From the NCBI GenBank assembly GCA_002398825.1, contig DHBS01000015.1, forward strand, positions 305 to 15,797: 15,493 nucleotides of DNA, written 5' to 3'. The notes beneath the pieces were generated by a model, which saw only the letters and a program-made list of their open reading frames with translations, was not told the DNA's origin and searched no databases. Origin of the DNA: Syntrophomonas sp. UBA4922. GTDB lineage: Bacteria; Bacillota; Syntrophomonadia; Syntrophomonadales; Syntrophomonadaceae. Numbering within the stretch: position 1 is the stretch's first letter; each line of letters opens with the position of its first letter. Made by a program: the position numbers and the translations under genes. This document shows, piece after piece, positions 6,330 to 12,344 of the stretch.

Positions 6330-7565
6330 ATGGAAAATATGAACGCGACGCCGATGGCCAGCCGGTTCACTATCGGAATTTTTGGCCGGCGCAATGCCGG
6401 AAAATCCTCGCTTATCAACGCACTCACGGGGCAGAACATCGCCGTCACCTCTGACGTTCCGGGGACGACGACGGACCCCGTCCGCAAGGCCATGGAGCTC
6501 CTGCCGGTCGGGCCGATTGTGTTGATCGACACGGCGGGGCTGGACGACAGGGGAGAGCTGGAAAAGCTCCGCGTCGAGAAGACCTACGAGGTGCTGCGCA
6601 GATGCAACCTCGCAGTTGTCGTTGCCGATAGAGAGTCCGGCATATCGGAGCTTGAGACGGAATTTATCGAACAATTGAAGCGGAGGAAGATCCCGGTCGT
6701 CCTGGTCTTCAACAAATGCGACCAGGGCCTGCCCGACGCCGGCGTGCTCGGACAGTTGAGAGAGCTTGCCGGGATTCCCCTGGTCTGCGCAAGCGCCCGC
6801 AGCGGCTTCGGGCTGGAGGAGATAAAACAGCAGATCATCGCAAATTCCAATTTTGAGGATGTCGAGCCGGCGCTGATGGACGGACTGATCCGGGCGGGCG
6901 ATATCGCTGTGCTAGTGACGCCCATCGACAAAGGGGCCCCCAAGGGCAGGCTGATCCTCCCGCAGCAGCAGGCCATCCGCGATATCATTGAAAGCGACGC
7001 CAGCGCCGTCATTACAAAGGAGCATGAGCTCAAGCTGACGCTGGAGCGCCTGAACACGCCACCCGCCATCGTGATCACCGACTCGCAGGCTTTTCTCAAA
7101 GTGTCCGCGGACACCCCTGCCGAGATTCCCATGACCTCGTTCTCCATTCTGTTCGCGCGGCAGAAGGGGGATCTGGCGGAAATGGTGCGGGGCGTCAAAC
7201 CTATTGAAACGCTTTCGCCCGGCGACAGGATCCTGATCGTCGAGGGCTGCACCCATCACCGGCAGTCGGACGACATCGGCAAAGTAAAAATCCCGCGCTG
7301 GATCCGTCAAATCGTGGGCGGGGATATTGAATTTGAATGGGCCAGCGGAGCCTGTTATCCCAAGGATCTCTCCGGATATGCCATGATCGTGCATTGCGGC
7401 GGCTGCATGCTGAACCGCAGGGAGATGCAGTACCGTATGGAAAAAGCCCGGGAACAGTGCGTTTCTATCACCAATTACGGGATCCTGATCGCCTATGCCA
7501 TGGGCATTCTTTCCAGGGCCTTACGCCCCTTCCCCGCCGCGCGACTGGCTTGGGAGGAAAGCTGA
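6330..7565 (+). CDS. hydF: [FeFe]-hydrogenase maturation GTPase and scaffold HydF
   Basis: HydF carries the 2Fe precursor and delivers it to apo-hydrogenase. The 411-aa protein has an N-terminal Era/TrmE-like GTPase domain: P-loop GRRNAGKS at 19-26, the switch region PGTTTDP at 44-50, G3 DTAG at 67-70 and G4 NKCD at 128-131. A middle dimerisation domain follows, then the cluster-binding motif C307-x-H309-x45-H355-C356-x2-C359, within the usual HydF spacing. AAAGGAG at 6315-6321 is 8 nt before the ATG. The gene closes the operon; a strong terminator follows at 7784. All key residues are present, so the neighbouring aspA loss did not damage it. Confidence 0.96.
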   Translation: MENMNATPMASRFTIGIFGRRNAGKSSLINALTGQNIAVTSDVPGTTTDPVRKAMELLPVGPIVLIDTAGLDDRGELEKLRVEKTYEVLRRCNLAVVVADRESGISELETEFIEQLKRRKIPVVLVFNKCDQGLPDAGVLGQLRELAGIPLVCASARSGFGLEEIKQQIIANSNFEDVEPALMDGLIRAGDIAVLVTPIDKGAPKGRLILPQQQAIRDIIESDASAVITKEHELKLTLERLNTPPAIVITDSQAFLKVSADTPAEIPMTSFSILFARQKGDLAEMVRGVKPIETLSPGDRILIVEGCTHHRQSDDIGKVKIPRWIRQIVGGDIEFEWASGACYPKDLSGYAMIVHCGGCMLNRREMQYRMEKAREQCVSITNYGILIAYAMGILSRALRPFPAARLAWEES

Positions 7566-7676
7566 TCGCTCCCGTTCCATGCCACAACGACTGTTTTCGG
7601 CTCAATCCCTTTTGCAAAGAGAGAATCAAGCAGTGCATGGACGCCCAGGCGTCTTTTCCACGTTCACCGTAATCAT
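7562..7676 (-). pseudogene. Possible ThiS-like sulfur-carrier fragment, frameshifted and truncated
   Basis: On the minus strand an ATG at 7676-7674 reads MITVNVEKTPGRP, then the frame must shift near 7642 to continue as VHALLDSLFAKGIEPKTVVV and AWNGSD. This order (MI-x-VN near the start, a LLDxL helix, a VVVxxNG strand) recalls the first half of ThiS/MoaD-type beta-grasp sulfur carriers. The GG C-terminus is absent: the similarity runs out at the end of hydF around 7562. No good ribosome binding site precedes the ATG. The match is short and by eye, so chance similarity is quite possible. Apart from this and the terminator at 7784, I see nothing in 7566-7886. Confidence 0.25.
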
Positions 7677-7783
7677 TAAAGTTTTCCCGCTTTGCTTTGA
7701 CTTGATATTGCCGGGTGGGGGCGGTAATGGCGCGAGGTAATAAATGGGTTGGGGTTTAAAAGGCAATTAAGCTCATAGACTGG

Positions 7784-7824
7784 GGTGGTTTAGAATAAAC
7801 TTCTAGACCACCATTTTTATTTTT
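7784..7824 (+). terminator. Intrinsic terminator of the hyd operon
   Basis: GGTGGTTTAGA (7784-7794) pairs with TCTAGACCACC (7802-7812) over 11 bp with a single G-U pair, around a 7-nt loop. It is followed by A, five T, A and five T (7814-7824). It lies 219 nt after hydF and 63 nt before the next gene. The complementary strand lacks a comparable T tract, so it acts mainly on the plus strand. Confidence 0.85.
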
Positions 7825-7886
7825 AAGCAAAAGAAGCAATTTTGTAACCCTTTATGAATACTCTTTAACAAAAGTAATTATAGGAT

Positions 7887-8600
7887 GTGATTCATATTCC
7901 CACGATAAACTCATTTATTAGGGCCTTACATGCATTGCCCGGAGTCGGTGCAGTTGATGTCTTTATTAATGAAGAATTATTGGACGAAAACCTGACCTAC
8001 AAAAATGTAAGCCGATACCTGCCTATAGGACCGGGCAATAACAGAATTCAGGTCTTTCTGGAAGGTAATAGGACCAACCCCATCCTTGACACTGAAGTAA
8101 ATCTTCCTCCCAGCGAAGCCATCACTCTGGCGTTGATAGGAGAAATATCAGATGTTGAAACTCTGCCGATATTACAGCCATTTGGTGATATCGCTCCCCA
8201 GGAAGTAAGGATCCGCTTTGCCAATCTGTCTCCGGATGCTCCCGAGTTGGATTTATTTTTGAACGACAACAGGGTGATCAGCGATGTAGCGTATAGACAG
8301 GTTACGGGATATTCCAGTGTATCCCCGGATACCTATAGCGTTCAGTTAAGGCCCACCAATAACAGTGATATAATTCTGGCAAGAAAAAACCTGTTATTTA
8401 GAGGCGGCAGCGGTTATATCGTCTATGCGGTTGGTCTGGTTGAAGGCGATCCGGCTGTGGAGATCATTTACTTTGAAGACGAACTTCCGGTTGTTGAAGA
8501 AGCAGAAGTTGTTGAGGAAGCAGAAGCCTCCAAAGTGGAAGAAGTTAGAAAGGCAGCACCGGGTAAAAGCAATGTCAAAATCATTTTTAAGTATGTTTAG
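7887..8600 (+). CDS. DUF4397-domain protein with acidic C-terminal tail
   Basis: This 237-aa protein contains two consecutive beta-sandwich-like repeats. The first (about 8-95) begins SFIRALHALPGVGAVDVFIN, and the second (about 107-190) begins VRIRFANLSPDAPELDLFLN. Both match the DUF4397 pattern of x-V/I-R-x-x-H/N-x-x-P-x-A-x-x-V/L-D-V/L. The tail (about 196-237) is rich in Glu, Val and Ala, then basic. No signal peptide or membrane segment is seen, unlike many family members. GTG 7887 is the first possible start after a stop at 7881; the Shine-Dalgarno is poor (AGGA only 1-2 nt away), so the true start and its efficiency are uncertain. Function is unknown; a cell-surface or spore-associated role is only a family-level guess. 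Confidence 0.75.
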   Translation: MIHIPTINSFIRALHALPGVGAVDVFINEELLDENLTYKNVSRYLPIGPGNNRIQVFLEGNRTNPILDTEVNLPPSEAITLALIGEISDVETLPILQPFGDIAPQEVRIRFANLSPDAPELDLFLNDNRVISDVAYRQVTGYSSVSPDTYSVQLRPTNNSDIILARKNLLFRGGSGYIVYAVGLVEGDPAVEIIYFEDELPVVEEAEVVEEAEASKVEEVRKAAPGKSNVKIIFKYV

Positions 8601-8633
8601 GGAGTAAAGAGTGACGAAGCGATGCCTGTGTAG

Positions 8634-8684
8634 CGGGGACGGGATTGTTGACAATCTTTGAGATTATCAGCAATCCCGTCCCCG
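8634..8684. repeat. Large REP/MITE-like hairpin with GGGGACGGG arms
   Basis: A 24-nt arm (8634-8657) beginning CGGGGACGGGATTG pairs with 8661-8684 ending CAATCCCGTCCCCG. There are only two non-Watson-Crick positions, one of them a G-U pair, and a 3-nt loop. The GGGGACGGG/CCCGTCCCC termini resemble short palindromic repeats dispersed in many Firmicutes genomes and linked to REP-associated tyrosine transposases. It sits 33 bp after the DUF4397 gene, has no T tract on either strand, and is bordered by similar short sequences (GTGACG near 8611 and 8684). I see only one copy in the window. Confidence 0.7.
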
Positions 8685-8741
8685 TGACGCAATGCTCAAA
8701 AAGAAGCAGCTGAAGCCTGAACTCCAACTGCCCGGGCAATT

Positions 8742-8930
8742 TTATTTGTTTTGCGTGCCGGCAGAGCCAAAAAGATCCTGACAGTGGCTTATACTGTCAT
8801 CGAGGGCGTGGCAAACATGGTCTATCTCGCTCCTGGTCTGCCGGTTCATGCGGTCTCTGGGGAGCTTTTCAATCTCCTCTTTGGCATTGCGGATATGTGT
8901 TATCGCAGCGCTGATGATGACTCTATCCAT
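8742..8930 (-). CDS. Small helical protein of unknown function (62 aa)
   Basis: The start ATG at 8930 is set by a full AAAGGAGG (8939-8946) placed 8 nt upstream; an in-frame ATG at 9011 would lack such a site. The protein is rich in charged residues and predicted helical, with the segments ITHIRNAKEEIEKLP and SEIDHVCHALDDSISHC, which look like an amphipathic helical hairpin with two His-x-Cys-like spots. No signal peptide or recognised family. It is monocistronic on the minus strand, with a candidate extended -10 promoter at 9012-9020. The excellent ribosome binding site is the best evidence that it is a real gene. Confidence 0.6.
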   Translation of the reverse strand: MDRVIISAAITHIRNAKEEIEKLPRDRMNRQTRSEIDHVCHALDDSISHCQDLFGSAGTQNK

Positions 8931-9011
8931 CTGGCTTACCTCCTTTAACAATATACATAAGTTAGTTTTTCCACATCCATTGATTGTATGCCGGATCCGG
9001 GACATTGCCAT

Positions 9012-9020
9012 AATATAGCA
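9012..9020 (-). promoter_or_regulatory. Candidate extended -10 promoter for the 62-aa gene
   Basis: Read on the minus strand, TGC TATATT (9020 to 9012) is an extended -10 element. There is no well-spaced -35 hexamer. The self-complementary GCCCGGGC (9026-9033) lies just upstream and could be an operator or chance. The implied transcript would have a leader of about 70 nt. Confidence 0.35.
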
Positions 9021-9074
9021 TGATTGCCCGGGCGGTTCTGTTCAACGGCCGCTCCCCGCCGAACTTTAAGACGG

Positions 9075-9104
9075 AAAAACCTGCGAATAAGCGTTATCCG
9101 CAGG
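9075..9104 (-). terminator. Intrinsic terminator downstream of mscL
   Basis: On the minus strand CCTGCG pairs with CGCAGG (9104-9099 with 9085-9080). The stem continues after one mismatch with ATAA/TTAT around a 3-nt loop, and is followed directly by five T (9079-9075). It lies about 85 nt after the mscL stop codon, so it ends the mscL transcript before the 62-aa gene on the same strand. Confidence 0.8.
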
Positions 9105-9187
9105 CTTCCTTCCGGTTAATAGGTTATTTAGCAGGATAGATTGTTTAGTTAATTGTAATGCCTTACAGGAAAAATGAACTAAAAATT

Positions 9188-9565
9188 CTATTGCCGTGAT
9201 TTTAGGAGATCACGGATTTCTGACAACAAAATCACTTCATCGCTGGGGAGGGGTGCTTCTTCCGGAGCTGCCCCCTCCTTCTGCTTGCGTCTGTTGGCGG
9301 CTTTGACCACCAGGAAAATACTGAAGGCTATGATAAGGAAGTCCACGACGCTCTGAATAAAAGCCCCATACTTGACCGCTTCACTGCCTGCCTGCAGCTG
9401 CAGGCCGGAAAAATCTAAACCGCCCATCAACAAGCCTACCAGAGGCATAATGATGTCGTTAACCAGCGAGGTCACTATCTTCCCGAAAGCGCCGCCAATG
9501 ATCACCGCTACGGCTAAGTCGAGCACATTGCCTTTCATGGCAAATTCTTTGAATTCCCGCCACAT
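9188..9565 (-). CDS. mscL: Large-conductance mechanosensitive channel MscL
   Basis: MscL is a homopentameric inner-membrane channel that opens under membrane tension and releases solutes during hypo-osmotic shock. The 125-aa protein has the hallmark N-terminus MWREFKEFAMKGNVLDLAVA, a first membrane helix (about 14-40) with the gate-lining VIIGGAFGKIV, the periplasmic loop (about 45-65), a second membrane helix (about 66-90) and a charged cytoplasmic helix ending in SEIRDLLKSRQ. I place the start at ATG 9565: AAGGAAGG (9574-9581) is 8 nt upstream and family members begin MWxEFKEF. A GTG at 9574 would overlap that site. It is monocistronic with its own terminator. Confidence 0.95.
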   Translation of the reverse strand: MWREFKEFAMKGNVLDLAVAVIIGGAFGKIVTSLVNDIIMPLVGLLMGGLDFSGLQLQAGSEAVKYGAFIQSVVDFLIIAFSIFLVVKAANRRKQKEGAAPEEAPLPSDEVILLSEIRDLLKSRQ

Positions 9566-9606
9566 TACTGTCACCTTCCTTATCCAATTTTTTCTTAGTC
9601 TATTTA

Positions 9607-9615
9607 ATCATAGCA
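9607..9615 (-). promoter_or_regulatory. Candidate extended -10 promoter of mscL
   Basis: On the minus strand TGC TATGAT (9615 to 9607) lies about 30 nt before the mscL Shine-Dalgarno. No good -35 is present at the standard distance, which an extended -10 can tolerate. The remainder of 9616-9810 shows no gene or clear site. Confidence 0.4.
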
Positions 9616-9826
9616 GACAAACTAAATTAAAAGGGCTGGTTGCATTTTATTTTCTCCGGAAAACGCTTGAGCGAAAGCAGCGCAAGTTTGCTGATCTGAT
9701 TTCAGGTTTATCACAAAAAACTTTAATGCCCGGCGCCAACAGCTGGCAGCTTCTCCAATTGACCTTAAACCTTATTGGTTCAACTGACGATAACTATTAG
9801 TAGCAATTCTGTGAGGATGGATATGG

Positions 9827-10678
9827 ATGGCAAACATAGCCATTGTAAGCCCTTCTGCCTCCAGCCGGCAGTTGATGGCGGATGTACTGAGAACCAAAGG
9901 GCATCAGGTCAATTGCATGACTTCCTGGCAGGAGCTGGACTTCGCGCCCATGAAAATCGAAAATCAGGCCCTTTTCCTGCTTGACCATAGTCTGGGTGAT
10001 GAACGGGTGATAAATATCATTGCGGATATCCGCCGGTTATCTACTCATTATCGCATCCCTATCATGGTCATTTCAGCATCCCCGCGCTCAGAAGATGTGC
10101 TCAGGCTGTTCAACCTGGGAATAGATGACTACTATTTGAAACCCCTTGATGCCGGGATTCTATATAGCCGGGTCAAGCGTTTATTAGACCTTTTACCCGT
10201 TCCGGCTGAACCACATTATCCAGACACCATAGAATTTGATTTAAACCAGCTTATCAATTTTGAGATCGCCCGGGCCAGCCGGGGCAATTACCCGTTTTCC
10301 ATCATTCAGCTCTCCCTCGATGTCGATGAGGCCAAACGCAGACCGGAGCATGATGTGCAGGAATTGATGAATCTGTGCTACGATACCTTGCACCGGCAGC
10401 TGCGGGAAACCGATATACTCATAGGCGCCGAGAACCGTCTGGTGGTGTTGTGCCCGTTTTCCGACCAGACCGGAACCAGGGTGGTAATGCGCAAAATCAT
10501 CGATCATCTCAGCCGGCAGGAAGCTGATTATCCTTTCAGCATCCTGGAGATGAGCTATGCCACTTACCCCTATGATGGCCGGGACAAAGGGGGGTTATTA
10601 ACCTATGCCTCTGCCAATAAGGAACCGCTGAAAGAGTTTCCCAAAAGCACCGCCAATACACTGAGACATGGGGGATAA
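9827..10678 (+). CDS. Degenerate response-regulator receiver plus GGDEF-like domain protein
   Basis: This 283-aa protein looks like a two-domain signalling protein whose active sites have been changed. Residues 1-122 form a receiver fold with the phospho-acceptor candidate D53 (LLDHSLGDE), S83 and K105 in LKP, but the acidic pair normally after the first strand is replaced by Ser8-Pro9 (IAIVSPSAS). Residues 150-255 follow the diguanylate cyclase pattern (FSIIQLSLDVDEAK ... LRETDILIGAENRLVVL), but GGDEF is replaced by GAENR at 200-204, so cyclase activity is not expected. GAGGA (9813-9817) is 9 nt before the ATG. No DNA-binding domain is visible. It could be a phosphorylation-independent adaptor or a c-di-GMP effector; that is inference. 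Confidence 0.75.
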   Translation: MANIAIVSPSASSRQLMADVLRTKGHQVNCMTSWQELDFAPMKIENQALFLLDHSLGDERVINIIADIRRLSTHYRIPIMVISASPRSEDVLRLFNLGIDDYYLKPLDAGILYSRVKRLLDLLPVPAEPHYPDTIEFDLNQLINFEIARASRGNYPFSIIQLSLDVDEAKRRPEHDVQELMNLCYDTLHRQLRETDILIGAENRLVVLCPFSDQTGTRVVMRKIIDHLSRQEADYPFSILEMSYATYPYDGRDKGGLLTYASANKEPLKEFPKSTANTLRHGG

Positions 10679-10900
10679 GAGTGGCCCCAAACAGGGTCAT
10701 TGTTTTGAATTGGGTACATAAAGCTGCTGAAAGACAGGGCTTTACAGGGTAGAGTTCTTTGCTAATAAACAGTCGCGCCAACTATGCGGATTAGACCGAG
10801 GAGTATGTGGATTGATAGACATACCTGTTGCCAATCAGACAATCATATGGAAGCAGGCTGCATCTAGCGTACTCTTCTTCAGTAATCTTTTCATGATAGT

Positions 10901-10943
10901 TTGAAGGGATAGGGCGCACAAAAAAATGCGCCAAACCCTTCGG
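10901..10943. repeat. Two-tier inverted repeat in the convergent gap
   Basis: GAAGGG (10903-10908) pairs with CCCTTC (10936-10941), extendable by two wobble pairs. After an internal loop, GGCGCA (10913-10918) pairs with TGCGCC (10927-10932) around an A-rich loop. It may end transcription from either side in a factor-dependent way or protect 3' ends. There is no T tract directly after it on either strand. Confidence 0.5.
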
Positions 10944-10975
10944 CTAGAGTATGATCTTGGGATGTCCGTAATATG

Positions 10976-11050
10976 CCAGCATCTGCACATTTCAACCCCG
11001 ATATACCGGTCAGACCTTGGCCATGATTATGGCATGTACGCAGATGCCGG
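10976..11050. other. Compact imperfect palindrome, possible structured RNA or 3' UTR element
   Basis: CC-GCATCTGC-ACAT (10976-10990) is complementary to ATGT-GCAGATGC-GG (11034-11050) with small bulges, giving about 14 pairs. Inside, GCCAT (11020-11024) pairs with ATGGC (11029-11033) around GATT and would stack directly on the outer stem. It starts 40 nt after the stop codon of the minus-strand lipoprotein gene, so it would lie in that gene's 3' untranslated region. No known RNA family is recognised. Confidence 0.35.
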
Positions 11051-11089
11051 GCAAGATGAATACCGCTGCTACTTGGAAAGAAGGCACAT

Positions 11090-11653
11090 TTAACGTATTT
11101 CCTTACCGATGATACTCTCATCGCGGGATATGGGAGAGCTGAGATCCCAGTGGCCTGCCAGAGTGTCTTCTTTCTGGCCCTCAATCAGAATCTGCACTTT
11201 TTCAATACCCGGCAGCTCCGTAAGACTGTTGACTATGGACATAATGGTCATGCTCTCGCCGGTACTGCCTCCCCAATGTTTGGTTTTCAACTCTTTAGAG
11301 AAATCAACTGTGGCCATCGCATCCTGAATGCTCACTGCAAGTAGCTTCGTTTCCGGGGGAATGGTTTTGACCAGACCGGCCCCCTTGGGTCCTGCTATAA
11401 GTTCATTGACCACCGCTTCAGCGACTGCCTGTAGTTCATCGGAGGCCACCTTTACGGTGCGTTTTTCCGCCGCCAGGAACTGAGCCTGTTGGTCTGAGAA
11501 ATACAGAGTGATTTCTTTATCTATCTCAGCAGCCTGAGGGTCATTCTGGTTGGGCTGATTGTCTCCCGGGTTGTTGTTGGGGGAGCATCCTACCGCCAGC
11601 ATCGCCGCAAGGGTCAGGATCAATACAACTAATATAGGCCTGATAGCTCTCAT
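11090..11653 (-). CDS. GerMN-domain lipoprotein
   Basis: This 187-aa protein starts with a basic N-region, a hydrophobic stretch and the lipobox LAVGC, giving a predicted lipid-modified Cys23 and export to the outer face of the membrane. An Asn/Pro/Gln-rich linker (24-42) follows, then a domain (about 48-165) with the pattern ITLYFSD ... VVNELIAGPKGAGL ... IPPETKLLAV ... ATVDFSKEL, which matches the GerMN (sporulation/germination GerM) family. ATG 11653 is preferred over GTG 11662 because GAGGT lies 7 nt before it. A near-consensus promoter is at 11691-11718. GerMN proteins are linked to spore germination and peptidoglycan work in Bacillus, but a vegetative role is possible given the sigma-A-like promoter. 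Confidence 0.88.
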   Translation of the reverse strand: MRAIRPILVVLILTLAAMLAVGCSPNNNPGDNQPNQNDPQAAEIDKEITLYFSDQQAQFLAAEKRTVKVASDELQAVAEAVVNELIAGPKGAGLVKTIPPETKLLAVSIQDAMATVDFSKELKTKHWGGSTGESMTIMSIVNSLTELPGIEKVQILIEGQKEDTLAGHWDLSSPISRDESIIGKEIR

Positions 11654-11690
11654 GTGTTTCACCTCAAATTTTTATATTTTCGTTTCCTTA

Positions 11691-11718
11691 ATTATAAAAA
11701 TTATAAAGCCTCATTCAA
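11691..11718 (-). promoter_or_regulatory. Predicted sigma-A promoter of the GerMN lipoprotein gene
   Basis: On the minus strand TTGAAT (11718-11713) is followed after 16 bp by a perfect TATAAT (11696-11691). Transcription would start about 25 nt before the GAGGT ribosome binding site, a normal short leader. Confidence 0.65.
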
Positions 11719-11873
11719 CATCCATTATGCTATTTTATACATTTCTTTGGCGGTATAGCTTTCACCGGCTTCAAAAAATAATAATTCGCATTTTGCGTAT
11801 AGCGCCATCTTCGGCCTGGGAATAATTATCCAACAAAAGCAAAACTGATTTTGTACGGAATCGAGGGGTTGGC

Positions 11874-12059
11874 ATGAAAGATCTGGTCAAAGAATTGGTG
11901 CGGAGTCTGGTTACTCAACTGGAGGATATCGAAAAAGAGGTGGATTTCGATGCTCTGCGGATGCAGAGCAGTGTGGAAATCGGTGCGGAGGCCCGTTATC
12001 TGCAGCAGCAGATCAATGAACTCAAAGAACGCCTTTTGGAAGTTGACGGTCTGGCCTAA
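11874..12059 (+). CDS. Small coiled-coil protein of unknown function (61 aa)
   Basis: The ATG at 11874 follows GAGGGG (11863-11868) by 5 nt. The protein is acidic and almost wholly helical, with leucine-spaced segments (LVKELVRSLVTQLEDIEKEV and EARYLQQQINELKERLLEV) suggesting a short dimeric coiled coil. No signal peptide, membrane segment or known motif. It ends 54 bp before the promoter of the purine operon and does not seem to belong to it. The heptad pattern and ribosome binding site support a real gene; function unknown. Confidence 0.55.
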   Translation: MKDLVKELVRSLVTQLEDIEKEVDFDALRMQSSVEIGAEARYLQQQINELKERLLEVDGLA

Positions 12060-12113
12060 ATCAAAGGTTGGGTGGGATCGCAAAAATCGTTGATATATCC
12101 GTGAGGTGTTTGG

Positions 12114-12142
12114 TTGACACTGTTAATAGGCTCTGATAATAT
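12114..12142 (+). promoter_or_regulatory. Strong sigma-A promoter of the purine operon
   Basis: TTGACA (12114-12119), a 17-bp spacer and TAATAT (12137-12142) form a near-consensus promoter. Initiation near 12149 would place the start just before the riboswitch helix P1 (from 12163). Confidence 0.8.
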
Positions 12143-12162
12143 CAAATTGTAAAAATACATAG

Positions 12163-12276
12163 CGAAACAACGCGAAAGTGTGCCTAGGGTTCCGCATGCA
12201 GGATGGACAGGTCCGAGTGGCACAGGTGCTGAGCACTACACCGTATAGGGATAAAAGCCCAGGCGGACAGGTTTCG
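12163..12276 (+). promoter_or_regulatory. ykkC-class riboswitch, probably PRPP-sensing (subtype 2b)
   Basis: Three conserved ykkC blocks occur in order: CTAGGGTTCCG (12184-12194), GGTCCGAG (12210-12217) and GGGATAAAAGCCC (12248-12260), with a small GTGC/GCAC hairpin (12226-12236) followed by ACACCG between them. The basal helix can pair CGAAAC (12163-12168) with GTTTCG (12271-12276), plus CGC/GCG (12171-12173/12263-12265). The ykkC family includes guanidine, ppGpp, PRPP and (d)ADP sensors. The downstream purine genes point to the PRPP type, an ON switch that favours expression when PRPP is abundant. P1 and the terminator compete for the same GTTTCG, consistent with ligand-dependent antitermination. 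Confidence 0.88.
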
Positions 12277-12311
12277 GTTACGAAACGACCCGTCTGGGTA
12301 ATCTATTTTTT
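12258..12311 (+). terminator. Riboswitch expression-platform terminator ahead of purE
   Basis: CCCAGGCGG (12258-12266) pairs with CCGTCTGGG (12290-12298). Inside it, GTTTCG (12271-12276) pairs with CGAAAC (12281-12286) around GTTA. Six T follow at 12306-12311, offset by 7 nt. The 5' arm is part of the aptamer's last conserved block and of helix P1, so aptamer and terminator are mutually exclusive. Confidence 0.8.
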
Positions 12312-12344
12312 ATACCATTTGTTTGCAGAGAAGGAGGCCGGTTG

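Larger units (their letters stand above)
10679..11089. other. Non-coding convergent intergenic region
   Basis: These 411 bp separate two convergent genes. No frame has a credible start, ribosome binding site and family pattern; the reading frame on the minus strand over 10891-11184 overlaps the lipoprotein gene and looks like chance. The region does contain two structured palindromes, annotated separately. No T-tailed terminator is visible for either flanking gene. Confidence 0.6.

Noticed and set aside
6036..6674. Minus-strand open frame spanning the hydE-hydF junction
   Set aside because: It crosses the aspA scar and both gene ends, and the translated sequence has no recognisable pattern.
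7566..7672. Short Cys-rich plus-strand peptide after hydF (CHNDCFRLNPFC)
   Set aside because: There is no start codon with a ribosome binding site, and the minus strand of the same bases gives a more family-like peptide.
8730..9033. Inverted GCCCGGGCAAT / ATTGCCCGGGC pair as ends of a mini mobile element
   Set aside because: The core is an 8-bp self-palindrome, which makes most of the match automatic; no target duplication or transposase is seen.
10891..11184. 97-codon minus-strand frame overlapping the end of the GerMN gene
   Set aside because: It overlaps a well-supported gene on the same strand in another frame, and contains the structured palindromes rather than a coding pattern.
12060..12162. 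Guanine riboswitch upstream of the ykkC aptamer
   Set aside because: None of the conserved purine-aptamer core sequences is present between 12060 and 12162, and the promoter occupies much of this space.
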